A DNA stretch of 10,018 bases from an uncultured Rhodobacterales bacterium (GCA_937901055.1 CALCGO010000365.1:1-10018), one strand, 5' to 3'. Counted from the stretch's first letter, positions 1 through 7,248 are shown. The notes: a model not told the origin generated them from the sequence alone. Made by a program: numbers and translations.

Positions 1-557
1 AGGATATTTTCGGCAAGCAGGTCATTATGCCCGAACACCATGTCAAACGGGCCCGCGTCAGCTTCAAGTTTGCTTCCGATCGCTCGAAGCTCAGAGACCA
101 GCGTCGCGTGTGGGCTGCCGATTTCCTTGAGTTTCGCGGCATAATCGCGGATCACATGGAACACCCAAAAGACTAGAACCGGGCCACGCAGGTGCGTCGG
201 AACATTCATGTGACACGACCGCACGAGAGGCACGATTTTCTCAAGGTTATGTTGCTGCTGCACCTCTGCTGCCGAAAAAGTTTTGCTTTTTACGAACTCC
301 AGAACTGTCAAACCGTCCTGTGCATAAACTACGGCGGGTGACAGCCCCGCCGCGTGCGCCGCACGGCTTGCGGCAAGCTCGTTGAAACGCATAACGTGAT
401 GCTCGACGATGTCTTCCCCAATTCGAGCAACGTATTTGCCAGACCCATCCGCGACAACATAATTGAGATTCGTTCGTCCTCCGTCAAGCGGGGCAATTGT
501 AACTTCGCCCTGCCAAATCGGAAGTCTGCGAATACGTTCTATGCTGGAATCGAGCAA
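1..557 (-). CDS. Choline/ethanolamine-kinase-family phosphotransferase, N-terminal part (runs off the window)
   Basis: Reading the minus strand from 557 gives 185 open codons that continue past the window edge. The product has a kinase-fold N-lobe: a glycine-rich segment DGGRTNLNYVV (residues 25-35) followed by a strand with KYVARIG. It then carries a Brenner-type catalytic motif GHNDLLAEN (176-184), with H177, D179 and N184 matching HxDxxxxN of choline kinases and aminoglycoside phosphotransferases. Such enzymes transfer the ATP gamma-phosphate to a hydroxyl of a small molecule in the cytoplasm; the substrate here is unknown. No ATG lies near the N-terminus. I chose TTG at 557 because GCGGGGG (561-567) sits just upstream and a TTGACA -35 element lies further back; the frame is closed by TAA around 630. 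The gene is divergent from the TRAP operon. The family is fairly sure, the exact start is not. The DFG-like metal-binding part lies outside the window. Confidence 0.8.
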   Translation of the reverse strand, partial: MLDSSIERIRRLPIWQGEVTIAPLDGGRTNLNYVVADGSGKYVARIGEDIVEHHVMRFNELAASRAAHAAGLSPAVVYAQDGLTVLEFVKSKTFSAAEVQQQHNLEKIVPLVRSCHMNVPTHLRGPVLVFWVFHVIRDYAAKLKEIGSPHATLVSELRAIGSKLEADAGPFDMVFGHNDLLAENI

Positions 558-584
558 CTGTTTCCCCCGCTCACTGTTGCGCAA

Positions 585-613
585 ACTTGATGCCAGTTTT
601 TGTCCAATGTCAA
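585..613 (-). promoter_or_regulatory. Possible sigma70 promoter of the phosphotransferase gene
   Basis: On the minus strand there is a perfect -35 hexamer TTGACA (613-608), then a 17-base spacer and TCAAGT (590-585) in the -10 position. The -10 match is poor, so this rests on the -35 box and spacing. It would start transcription near 578, about 20 bases before the proposed TTG start. Confidence 0.4.
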
Positions 614-706
614 TTTGTTCATGACCGATTTACGGCGTCACCATTAGCAAACCGCTCATAAGACAGACCGGCCTCATCCGTTGCAGTATTGCTGCTGAAA
701 TCGAGT

Positions 707-742
707 TCAACTTGCAAATCACCACGCTCAAATCAAGTTGAT
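707..742. promoter_or_regulatory. Inverted repeats in the divergent kinase/TRAP promoter region
   Basis: TCAACTTG (707-714) and CAAGTTGA (734-741) form a perfect 8-bp inverted repeat separated by 19 bases. The right arm is itself inside an 11-base palindrome, ATCAA-G-TTGAT (732-742). The position, about 95-125 bases upstream of the binding-protein gene, suits a regulator site. Which protein binds is unknown. Confidence 0.4.
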
Positions 743-746
743 GTAT

Positions 747-769
747 TTTGGTAATAAAACTTTACCAAA
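747..769. promoter_or_regulatory. Candidate operator: TTTGGTAA-N7-TTACCAAA
   Basis: Two perfectly complementary 8-base arms, TTTGGTAA (747-754) and TTACCAAA (762-769), flank a 7-base AT-rich spacer. The site lies 64 bases upstream of the TRAP binding-protein start and overlaps a weak promoter-like pair, TTGATG (738-743) and TTTACC (761-766). A dimeric repressor bound there would block transcription. TTGGT/ACCAA half-sites are common among GntR- and LacI-type regulators, but no regulator gene for this operon is visible in the window. Confidence 0.5.
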
Positions 770-822
770 GAGAGCAAGTAAGGTACGGTACGCGCAACGG
801 CCATTGGTCGTTCATCTTTTAT

Positions 823-829
823 GGGAGGT
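823..829 (+). promoter_or_regulatory. Ribosome binding site that fixes the dctP-type start
   Basis: GGGAGGT lies 4 bases before the ATG at 834 and 1 base before the ATG at 831. This rules out the upstream in-frame ATG at 738 and favours 834, directly before a lysine-rich signal peptide. Confidence 0.75.
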
Positions 830-833
830 AATG

Positions 834-1874
834 ATGAAAAAGAATCTACTCGCGGCAGTCGCGGGCCTTGCTCTTGTGAGCACCGCAGCAACTGCACAAA
901 CAGAACTAGAAATGACTTCGGCATTTGGTAAAAACTTGCCAATCCTTGGTACAGCGGCGACTGATTTTGTTTCCAAAATCAATGGCATTTCTTCGGATGT
1001 TGAATTTGAACATTTCGATCCAGGCAAACTGGTACCTACACTAGAAGCGCTTGACGCGGTGTCCAATGGTTCCGTCGACTCAGCTTTCGCTACATCCGGT
1101 TACTGGCAGGGCAAAATCAATGCGGCCTCTTTGTTTGCTGCTGTGCCTTTCGGCCCAGAAGCTGGCGAATTCCTAGGTTGGATTCTGTATGATGACGGTG
1201 CCGACCTTTGGCAGCGCATGTATGACGAAAACGGCTATAACGTACACGTGACACCTTGTGGTGTTATCGCACCGGAAACTTCCGGTTGGTTCAAGAAAGA
1301 AATTAACACTGTTGCAGACCTTCAGGGCCTGAACATGCGTTTCTTCGGTCTTGGTGCTAAAGCCATGGAAAAACTGGGCGTATCGACATCGCTTCTCGGC
1401 GCGTCGGACATCTTCCCGGCACTTGAGCGCGGCGCGATTGATGCGACCGAATTCTCCATGCCTCGTATTGATGCGCGTCTTGGCTTCCACAAAATTGCCA
1501 AGTACAACTACTACCCTGGTTGGCATCAGCCTTCGACATTGTTCGAATTGCTAGTAAACGGCGATGTTTGGGAAGACCTTTCCGATACAGCCAAGAACCA
1601 GATCGAAGTTGCTTGTCTTGCAAACATCACTACCAACCTTGCTGAAGGCGAAGCTACAAACTACGCCGCTATGGTTGAGAACACTCGTGACAACGGTGTG
1701 ATCATCAAGCAGTGGGCTCCTGAAATGCTGGAAGCATTCGAGGGCGCTTGGAATGAAGTTGTTGTTGAACTAGCCGACGGCGACGCGTTCTTCCAGGAAG
1801 TCTGGGCTGATCTTGAAGAGTATCGCGCAGGTTACGCGATCTGGAATCAGAACATCTATCTTCCGCGTAAATAA
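834..1874 (+). CDS. dctP: TRAP transporter periplasmic substrate-binding protein (DctP family)
   Basis: This is the periplasmic receptor of a tripartite ATP-independent transporter; it captures an organic acid and hands it to the membrane subunits. The 346-residue product starts with a typical Sec signal peptide (MKKN, hydrophobic core to about residue 18, likely cleavage after A19-T20-A21). The mature part shows DctP-fold landmarks: a segment near 61-90 (FDPGKLVPTLEALDAV, then VDSAF), and LQGLNMRFFG (163-172), whose R169 matches the arginine that usually salt-bridges the substrate carboxylate. Next come FPALERGAIDATEFS (194-208) and the YYPGWHQPS stretch (226-234), typical of the FcbT1/TakP-like branch (COG4663). 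In TakP the position after the binding-site glutamate is Trp; here E206 is followed by F207, so ligand choice may differ. It is the first gene of the operon and is separated from dctQ by a terminator-like hairpin. Substrate unknown; family very likely. Confidence 0.93.
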   Translation: MKKNLLAAVAGLALVSTAATAQTELEMTSAFGKNLPILGTAATDFVSKINGISSDVEFEHFDPGKLVPTLEALDAVSNGSVDSAFATSGYWQGKINAASLFAAVPFGPEAGEFLGWILYDDGADLWQRMYDENGYNVHVTPCGVIAPETSGWFKKEINTVADLQGLNMRFFGLGAKAMEKLGVSTSLLGASDIFPALERGAIDATEFSMPRIDARLGFHKIAKYNYYPGWHQPSTLFELLVNGDVWEDLSDTAKNQIEVACLANITTNLAEGEATNYAAMVENTRDNGVIIKQWAPEMLEAFEGAWNEVVVELADGDAFFQEVWADLEEYRAGYAIWNQNIYLPRK

Positions 1875-1888
1875 CGCGTAACAACCTA

Positions 1889-1920
1889 AATGGCGGCCAT
1901 TTCGATGGTCGCCATTTTTT
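1889..1920 (+). terminator. Intrinsic terminator/attenuator between the TRAP binding protein and membrane genes
   Basis: AATGGCGGCCAT (1889-1900) pairs with ATGGTCGCCATT (1905-1916) over 12 base pairs, with one G-U wobble, closing a TTCG tetraloop. A T-run to 1920 follows. It sits 15 bases after the dctP stop and before dctQ. It would end much of the transcription after the binding-protein gene and protect its mRNA 3' end, giving more receptor than membrane subunits. Confidence 0.88.
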
Positions 1921-1929
1921 CTAGAATAT

Positions 1930-1938
1930 GGGGGAAAG
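1930..1938 (+). promoter_or_regulatory. Ribosome binding site that favours the ATG at 1946 for dctQ
   Basis: GGGGGAAAG ends 7 bases before the ATG at 1946. The other in-frame ATG, at 1928, has no Shine-Dalgarno sequence and abuts the T-tract of the preceding hairpin, so 1946 is the better start. Confidence 0.55.
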
Positions 1939-1945
1939 ACTTCCG

Positions 1946-2731
1946 ATGTCAGAATTTAACACGGACACCATTGATCACGTACTCGCGACGTCTGATCCGG
2001 GCGAACGCAATCGCGAAAACCATTTGTGGGGCGACCGGCTGATGATCAATATCGGAAATGTAGCTGCCTGGCTGTTTCCAATCCTGATGATTGCAATTGT
2101 TTCACAGGTATTTTTACGTAAATTCGGTATGAACCAAGCATGGCTGGATGATGCCCAATGGTGGCTCTACGGCTTTGCGATGATTACTGGTTTTGGTTAT
2201 GCAATAACCACCGATAGCCACGTTCGGGTCGATATTTTCCACGAGAATTTCTCTGACCAAAAGAAAGCCCGTATCGAAATATTCGCGCTGGGCTGGTTGC
2301 TGTTGCCGTTTTTGGCGATGATGTCCGACATTCTAATGCATTATTCTTATGCGTCATGGTTGGTTAAGGAAGGCTCCGACAGCCCGAATGGCTTACACGG
2401 CCTTTATATGCTTAAGATGTCCATGCCGGTTCTTTTCTGGGCAGCCGTTATCGCAGCTTTTGCGGTATTGCACCGGAATTTGGTTAAGATCACCACGCCC
2501 GTGCTTTGGAAAACCATGATTGCAGCTTTTCCGACATTATGGTTCGTCGCAGATCGTGGCGTTTACTATATCCTCTGGTGGTATGTTCGCTTTACTAACG
2601 ACGAAATAGTGTCCCGACGCATTGGCAAAGAGCCATTACTGGACCATGTCCTTTGGTATGGTCTCGTTCTTCTGATTATCATCGCGGCCGTCAGTTTCTG
2701 GCGAAACCGCAGCAATTCCTCGAAAGCATAA
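1946..2731 (+). CDS. dctQ: TRAP transporter small membrane subunit (DctQ family)
   Basis: This inner-membrane subunit pairs with DctM and helps dock the loaded binding protein. The 261-residue product has the four usual helices at about 33-55, 72-90, 108-132 and 155-177. It carries the conserved DctQ signature after helix 2, SHVRVDIFHENFS (91-103), followed by a basic segment. It is longer than the usual 160-200 residues: a C-terminal extension holds a further hydrophobic stretch (about 187-212) and a last helix (about 233-252) ending in a basic tail. Longer small subunits occur in the FcbT2-like branch (COG4665), so this fits the branch rather than indicating damage. The gene follows an attenuator hairpin and ends 3 bases before the first possible dctM start, so the two membrane genes are probably translated together. 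Confidence 0.92.
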   Translation: MSEFNTDTIDHVLATSDPGERNRENHLWGDRLMINIGNVAAWLFPILMIAIVSQVFLRKFGMNQAWLDDAQWWLYGFAMITGFGYAITTDSHVRVDIFHENFSDQKKARIEIFALGWLLLPFLAMMSDILMHYSYASWLVKEGSDSPNGLHGLYMLKMSMPVLFWAAVIAAFAVLHRNLVKITTPVLWKTMIAAFPTLWFVADRGVYYILWWYVRFTNDEIVSRRIGKEPLLDHVLWYGLVLLIIIAAVSFWRNRSNSSKA

Positions 2732-2734
2732 CCT

Positions 2735-4183
2735 ATGGAAATTCTATCGTTCTTCGGAGGCCTCATGGACCTCAACCAGTGGATGGTTCTGCTCATGTTC
2801 ATCACATTCATTGTGATGCTATTTCGCGGTATCCCCGTTGTTTACGCCCTTGTCGGTGTAAGTCTGCTTTTCGTATTAGTGGGCGAGGTTGTCCTCGATC
2901 CCAGCAAAAAGCTAATTAACGAATACATCGAATTCAAACGCACAGGCATCAGCTATATCAAGCTGTTTGCAAACGGCGGACGTTTCTTCGGTGGGATCAT
3001 CAAGAATCCGGTTTTGGTGGCCTTGCCGATGTTCATCTATATGGGTCTGATGCTGGATCAATCCGGCGTTGCGACCAAGATGATGAAATCCATGCAGGTC
3101 CTTTTCGGCGCGCTCAAAGGTGGCCTGTCGCTGACTGTTATGGTCATCGGTATCATCCTCGCCGCGTCCACGGGCGTTATTGGCGCATCCGTGGTGTTGC
3201 TTGGTGTTATGGCCATTCCGACCATGATGGCTCAAGGGTATTCCAAGCCTATCGCGACAGGCACAATCGCTGCGTCCGGTACGCTCGGTATCCTGATCCC
3301 ACCGTCGATTATGCTCGTTATTATGTCCGACCAGTTGGCGATCAGCCTCGGTGATTTGTTCATGGGTGCTTTGTTCCCGGGCTTGCTGCTTGGAACACTC
3401 TATATCTTGTTTATCATCGTTTACGGTTTGCTCTCGCCCAAATCCATGCCCGTCCCCGAGAATCGTGAGCCTATTACATCGAGATTGTTATTCGATGTCG
3501 CAATGTCTGTGGTTCCACCAATGGGCCTAATCTTCTTGGTTCTCGGCTCGATCTTCTTTGGCCTTGCCACCCCGACCGAGGCCTCTGGCATCGGTGCCAT
3601 GGGTGCAACCATTTTGGCGCTGTTCGCGCGCAATTTGAACCGCAAAGTGTTCTTGGACGTGATGCGCCAAACGCTGAACACCTCCGGGTATATCGTCGGT
3701 ATCTTCATTGCGGCCAACTTCTTCGCGTTCATCCTACGCCGCTTTGGTGGCGACGAGATCATCGAAAATCTGGTTCTGGGTTCTTTCGAAAATCCTTACA
3801 TGGTTGTCGCGTTCATCTTGTTCATCATCTTCCTGCTTGGCTTCCTGCTGGACTGGATCGAGATCACGTTGATCATCATGCCGCTTATGCTGCCGGTCAT
3901 CTTGGGTCTGGATCTTGCGGTTGACGGGTTCGGTGTTGTTGATGATCCATCGGTTGTCTGGTTCGCCATTCTTGTGGCGGTGACTTTGCAAACGTCATTC
4001 CTGACGCCGCCCGTGGGCTTCGCGTTGTTCTATCTGAAGGGTGTCTGCCCACCAGAGATAAACCTGCTTCACATCTATAAGGGCGTGATCCCGTTCGTGT
4101 TGATCCAGATCGTAGGGCTGTTGATTGTGTTCTTCATGCCCGAACTAACGACTTGGCTGCCAGCGGTCGCATACGGGAACTAA
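2735..4183 (+). CDS. dctM: TRAP transporter large membrane subunit (DctM family)
   Basis: This is the ion-coupled translocation channel of the TRAP system. The 482-residue, very hydrophobic product has about a dozen helices. Conserved DctM segments are ILAASTGVIGASVVLLG (141-157), GTLGILIPPSIMLVIM (182-197), FMGALFPGLLLG (209-220), the re-entrant-type TPTEASG (279-285) and a late LTPPVGFALFYLKG stretch. The loop after the first helix (about 51-88) is longer than in classical DctM, as in the FcbT3-like branch. Two starts are possible. ATG 2735 lies 3 bases after the dctQ stop and suits translational coupling. ATG 2765 has a clear GGAGG (2756-2760) 4 bases upstream and gives the common MDLNQWMV-type N-terminus. 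The stop is secure and a terminator follows. Confidence 0.94.
   Translation: MEILSFFGGLMDLNQWMVLLMFITFIVMLFRGIPVVYALVGVSLLFVLVGEVVLDPSKKLINEYIEFKRTGISYIKLFANGGRFFGGIIKNPVLVALPMFIYMGLMLDQSGVATKMMKSMQVLFGALKGGLSLTVMVIGIILAASTGVIGASVVLLGVMAIPTMMAQGYSKPIATGTIAASGTLGILIPPSIMLVIMSDQLAISLGDLFMGALFPGLLLGTLYILFIIVYGLLSPKSMPVPENREPITSRLLFDVAMSVVPPMGLIFLVLGSIFFGLATPTEASGIGAMGATILALFARNLNRKVFLDVMRQTLNTSGYIVGIFIAANFFAFILRRFGGDEIIENLVLGSFENPYMVVAFILFIIFLLGFLLDWIEITLIIMPLMLPVILGLDLAVDGFGVVDDPSVVWFAILVAVTLQTSFLTPPVGFALFYLKGVCPPEINLLHIYKGVIPFVLIQIVGLLIVFFMPELTTWLPAVAYGN
2756..2760 (+). promoter_or_regulatory. Shine-Dalgarno GGAGG pointing to an alternative dctM start at 2765
   Basis: GGAGG lies 4 bases before the in-frame ATG at 2765. 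The ATG at 2735 has no such site and would depend on coupling to dctQ. The real protein may therefore be 472 rather than 482 residues. Confidence 0.5.
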
Positions 4184-4206
4184 CGCACTCCATCTGAACA
4201 ATTTGG

Positions 4207-4241
4207 CGGGCCGAATGTTATCAGCATCCGGCCCGTTTTTT
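4207..4241 (+). terminator. Intrinsic terminator of the TRAP operon
   Basis: CGGGCCGAATG (4207-4217) pairs with CATCCGGCCCG (4225-4235), with one A-C mismatch, around a 7-base loop. Six T residues follow (4236-4241). It lies 23 bases after the dctM stop and just outside the convergent AEC gene. The opposite strand has no U-run, so it should act mainly on the plus strand. Confidence 0.9.
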
Positions 4242-4261
4242 ATGGCGCAATGGTAAATGCT

Positions 4262-5188
4262 TCAGCCAGAGACCAGCGCAATCACGGCAGTCAAACTAAC
4301 GATGCTGATGATGGTTGAAATCAGAATGGTCGAAGACACCCTCACCGGTGCTATCCCGTAGTGCTGCGCTAGAATATAGACGTTTCCAGCTGTCGGCATG
4401 GCCGCGGCAGCGATCATGACCGAGGCCGTGAACGGCGGCACGTCAAACACTACAAGACTAGCGAACGCGACAGCCAATGGGTGTAGCGCCAGCTTGACTG
4501 TGGATAGCCAAATCGCAATGGACTTACGCTCGGCTGATTTGGCTGCCAGCGACGCCCCGATTGCAAACAACGCGCCAGGCGTGGCAGCGGCCCCAAGAAG
4601 GGCAAGAAATTCGTCAAACGGGGCTGGAATAGGTATATCGAACCCAGCCCATATCAACCCCGCAGAAATTGCCATAACCATCGGATTCTTTATCAATCCC
4701 ATCGCGACAGAACCAAGCACGGCGAAAGACATCCGCCCGTCCCGCTTGGCGGAAATCAAAATAACCATCAGGCTGCCAAACACGATCAAGTCAGTAGCCA
4801 AAACAATCATCACTGGTCCGATGGCATTCGGCCCCATCAAAAGAACCAACATCGGTATCCCGAGAAAGCCGACATTCCCGATAGCCGCGGTTTGCGCCTC
4901 GATCACCGTTTCTTCCATCCCGATACCTCGAACAAGCGCAACGACGCTCGCAAGCAGATACACCGCCAGTGTGCCCGACAGATACGCGAGGACCGAATAC
5001 CCATGAAATACGTCAGGCAAAGAAAGAGTTGCCGCAAAGCGAAAAATCATCGCGGATAAGGCGAAATAAAACACGAACTTCGTCAGATGCGCGGTCGCCT
5101 CTTCACTAAAAAAGCGACGATAAGCAGCGAAATACCCCAATCCCAAAATGGCAAAGAAGGGTAAAGTTTTCAGAAAGATAGCAAACAT
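4262..5188 (-). CDS. AEC-family (auxin efflux carrier type) permease
   Basis: The 308-residue inner-membrane protein has about ten hydrophobic helices, the usual size and layout of AEC/PIN-like bacterial permeases (COG0679). Family landmarks are the first helix with LGLGYFAAYRR (15-25), AIGNVGFLGIPML (102-113) in the first half, and in the second half AMPTAGNVYILAQHYG followed by the ISTIISIVSL ending. The proline-interrupted, asparagine-containing segments are the crossover region of this fold. Bacterial members move small organic acids such as malate, malonate or lactate, often as exporters; the substrate here cannot be read. ATG 5188 gives a natural N-terminus, though the ribosome binding site is weak. 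It is convergent with the TRAP operon and about 225 bases from the next upstream gene, so it is probably a single-gene unit. Family sure, role open. Confidence 0.9.
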   Translation of the reverse strand: MFAIFLKTLPFFAILGLGYFAAYRRFFSEEATAHLTKFVFYFALSAMIFRFAATLSLPDVFHGYSVLAYLSGTLAVYLLASVVALVRGIGMEETVIEAQTAAIGNVGFLGIPMLVLLMGPNAIGPVMIVLATDLIVFGSLMVILISAKRDGRMSFAVLGSVAMGLIKNPMVMAISAGLIWAGFDIPIPAPFDEFLALLGAAATPGALFAIGASLAAKSAERKSIAIWLSTVKLALHPLAVAFASLVVFDVPPFTASVMIAAAAMPTAGNVYILAQHYGIAPVRVSSTILISTIISIVSLTAVIALVSG

Positions 5189-5220
5189 AGGCTACGTCTA
5201 GCATGGCACAAAACGTAATG

Positions 5221-5234
5221 CACGAGGGCTCGTG
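5221..5234. promoter_or_regulatory. Palindrome CACGAG-GG-CTCGTG upstream of the AEC gene
   Basis: A perfect 6-bp inverted repeat with a 2-base centre lies 33 bases upstream of the AEC permease ATG, in a position where a repressor could block transcription. A second small hairpin, GTGAG-CTTC-CTCAC, lies at 5274-5287. Neither has a T-run, so they are not terminators. The binding protein is unknown. Confidence 0.35.
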
Positions 5235-5413
5235 TAAAATTTCCACCGTGGCACATGGCGCTAGATGCGTCGGGTGAGCTTCCTCACTTGCGAGACAACC
5301 TAGTCCGAAATCAAACCAAGCCTAACGCCCCAAACCTTCAACAACATTCCCAATTATTACCGTTTGATGACTCTGCTAATCGCCCCCGACTACCCTAGGG
5401 CACGGCAGCGGGC

Positions 5414-6403
5414 CTAGATGGTCCGAACAGCGCGTTCACAATTTGCCGAAGACATCAGTTTGGTGATGTGCTCAGGCCCAATCGGGCGGATACCGTTTGG
5501 GTTGAGCGCCTTGATCGAGTAATAGCCATGGGTGATATGGTCCATATCGACGGTCTCGGCAATACCGGGTAGGCGCAGGATACGTTCCATGTACGCGGAC
5601 AGGTGTGGAAAGTCGGCAATCTGTTTCCGGTTGGTCTTGAACACCCCGTGGTATGCCGCGTCGAACCGGATCAGGATGACGAAGGTACGGATATCTGTTT
5701 CGGTTAAACTATCACCGAACAGGTAGGTGCCACCCAAACGGGTTTCGAGCTCGTCTAACATGTCGAAAACACCCGTAACAGCTTCGTCATAGGCCTCTTG
5801 CGATGATGCAAACCCAGCCTTGTAGACACCGTTATTCAGCTTGTCGTAGATGCGCGCGTTTAGCGCATTAATTTCAAATGCGAGGCTGTCTGGATATAGC
5901 CGGAAATCCGATGGTGCGAGATGTTCGAACGCGATGTCAAACATTCGCAGTATATCCGCGCTTTCGTTATTCACCATGACGTTATTTTTCATGTCCCACA
6001 AAACCGGAACCGTGGCGCGACCAGTATAGGTTGGGTCTGCTTTGGTATAAATCTCGTGCATGTACTGTGCGCCGAACTGTGGGTCAGTGTCAGCGCCAGA
6101 AAAACCGTCAAACGCCCAACCCTGATTTGTCAAAACGGGATTAACAACGGTGACGGGTATCAGGTCATCAAGCCCTTTCAGTTTTCGCGCTATCAACGTG
6201 CGGGAGGCCCATGGGCAAATCAGTGCCACATATAAACGGTAACGCCCAGCTTCGGCTTTAAAGCCTGCGTTTCCGGTTGGCCCAGCCGAACCATCGGGCG
6301 TGATCCAATTGCGAATTTCCGAGACCTGTCGCACGAAGCGGCCCAATTCGTCTGATTTCTGAACGGGCTGCCAATCCTCGACCCATTTTCCATTAACAAG
6401 CAT
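5414..6403 (-). CDS. yqjG: Glutathionyl-hydroquinone reductase (Xi-class glutathione transferase, YqjG/ECM4 family)
   Basis: Enzymes of this family remove glutathione from glutathionyl-hydroquinones, using a catalytic cysteine and a second glutathione, in the cytoplasm. The 329-residue length fits. An N-terminal thioredoxin-fold domain holds LYVALICPWASRTL (57-70), with catalytic Cys63 in the CPWA motif. NNESADILRM (145-154) is the glutathione gamma-glutamyl binding turn (E147, S148). An all-helical C-terminal domain contains RIYDKLNNGVYKAGF (184-198) and HGYYSIKALNPNGIRP (292-307), which carry the tyrosines typical of this class. The common CPWAHR is CPWASR here. ATG 6403 follows the dioxygenase stop by 12 bases, with AGGGAA about 8 bases upstream, so it is the last gene of the doxX-dodA unit. 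Function by family is strong; the physiological quinone is unknown. Confidence 0.93.
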   Translation of the reverse strand: MLVNGKWVEDWQPVQKSDELGRFVRQVSEIRNWITPDGSAGPTGNAGFKAEAGRYRLYVALICPWASRTLIARKLKGLDDLIPVTVVNPVLTNQGWAFDGFSGADTDPQFGAQYMHEIYTKADPTYTGRATVPVLWDMKNNVMVNNESADILRMFDIAFEHLAPSDFRLYPDSLAFEINALNARIYDKLNNGVYKAGFASSQEAYDEAVTGVFDMLDELETRLGGTYLFGDSLTETDIRTFVILIRFDAAYHGVFKTNRKQIADFPHLSAYMERILRLPGIAETVDMDHITHGYYSIKALNPNGIRPIGPEHITKLMSSANCERAVRTI

Positions 6404-6415
6404 TTTGTAAATTCC

Positions 6416-7240
6416 CTATGCCGCGTGAAATACAAAGGACCGCATCGAAACGGACCCAAGGTCGATTGTATCGGTCATGAAGGTAAGCTCATCACGCGCG
6501 TTCGACGCGCCCGCGATGGTCAGCGCAGGCAGATAGTGATCCACCGTTGGATGAGCCATGGGTAAAAGGCTGCCCCAACCGTTACCATCTGCCAGAGTTT
6601 TGAAATCACGGCTTTCGAGACGATGGGCGAAAATTTGGTCAAATTCCTGCGCAAAATCCTGTGGCTTACCGCCGGGGCGCATGGCGCGCAAATTGTGTAC
6701 TACATTCCCAGACCCAAGAATCAAGACACCCCGGTCGCGCAGGTCAGACAAGGTTTTCCCAATCTCAAGCTGGTGGTCCAACCCGCGAGACATATCGATG
6801 GAGACCTGAAATACGGGTACATCCGCTTTTGGATACAATAGCTTCAATACGGCCCAGGCTCCATGATCGAGCCCCCAACGATCATCTTCTTGCGCGTTAT
6901 GGCTGGCAAGCAAAGTCACCACCTCGCGCGCTAATTCGGGACTACCGTACGCAGGATAATCCTGATCATACAACGCTTGCGGAAAGCCATGAAAATCATG
7001 GATGACGCGCGGCATGTTCGAAACATCCACTAACGTTGTTCCACGGGTCATCCAATGAGCCGATACCACAAGAATTGCTTTTGGACGTGGCAATGCGCGG
7101 CCCAAATCTGTCCAGGCGCGGCTGTACACATTGTTTTCGATGACGTTCATCGGACTACCATGACCCAGAAAAACAACGGGCATTCGATCCGATGGCAGCA
7201 GGCGGTCTCGCAGACTGTTCAGGTCAGATATCGGTTTCAT
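6416..7240 (-). CDS. ygiD: DODA-type extradiol ring-opening dioxygenase (YgiD-like)
   Basis: This class III extradiol dioxygenase uses a divalent metal and O2 to open catechol-type rings; E. coli YgiD acts on L-DOPA. The 274-residue product shows the family motifs in order: FLGHGSPMN (H27), VVSAHWMTRG (H62), WGLDHGAW (H126), GSGNVVHNLR (H182) and MAHPTVDHYLPAL (H230, H235). H27, H62 and H182 lie where the metal-binding histidines of YgiD-like enzymes are expected, and H235 matches a further conserved active-site histidine, so it looks intact. ATG 7240 has AAGGAG (7249-7254) 8 bases upstream. It sits between doxX and the hydroquinone reductase gene, which suggests a catechol or hydroquinone substrate rather than DOPA, but this is inferred. 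A metal-independent role is unlikely given the intact histidines. Confidence 0.92.
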   Translation of the reverse strand: MKPISDLNSLRDRLLPSDRMPVVFLGHGSPMNVIENNVYSRAWTDLGRALPRPKAILVVSAHWMTRGTTLVDVSNMPRVIHDFHGFPQALYDQDYPAYGSPELAREVVTLLASHNAQEDDRWGLDHGAWAVLKLLYPKADVPVFQVSIDMSRGLDHQLEIGKTLSDLRDRGVLILGSGNVVHNLRAMRPGGKPQDFAQEFDQIFAHRLESRDFKTLADGNGWGSLLPMAHPTVDHYLPALTIAGASNARDELTFMTDTIDLGSVSMRSFVFHAA

Positions 7241-7248
7241 TTACGCTA

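Noticed and set aside
354..590. Plus-strand open frame of 78 codons
   Set aside because: It overlaps the minus-strand phosphotransferase, which has clear family motifs; the plus-strand product shows none.
4398..5006. Plus-strand open frame of 202 codons opposite the AEC permease
   Set aside because: It is an antisense shadow of a clear ten-helix permease. The translation is rich in A, T, P and S without any domain, as expected from the complement of hydrophobic codons.
5391..5400. TACCCTAGG present here and, inverted, at 8765-8773
   Set aside because: A 9-base match around a CTAG core at two sites flanking an operon could be chance; nothing else extends the repeat.
6661..7005. Plus-strand open frame of 114 codons opposite the dioxygenase gene
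   Set aside because: Antisense shadow; the minus strand carries all DODA-family histidine motifs in order.
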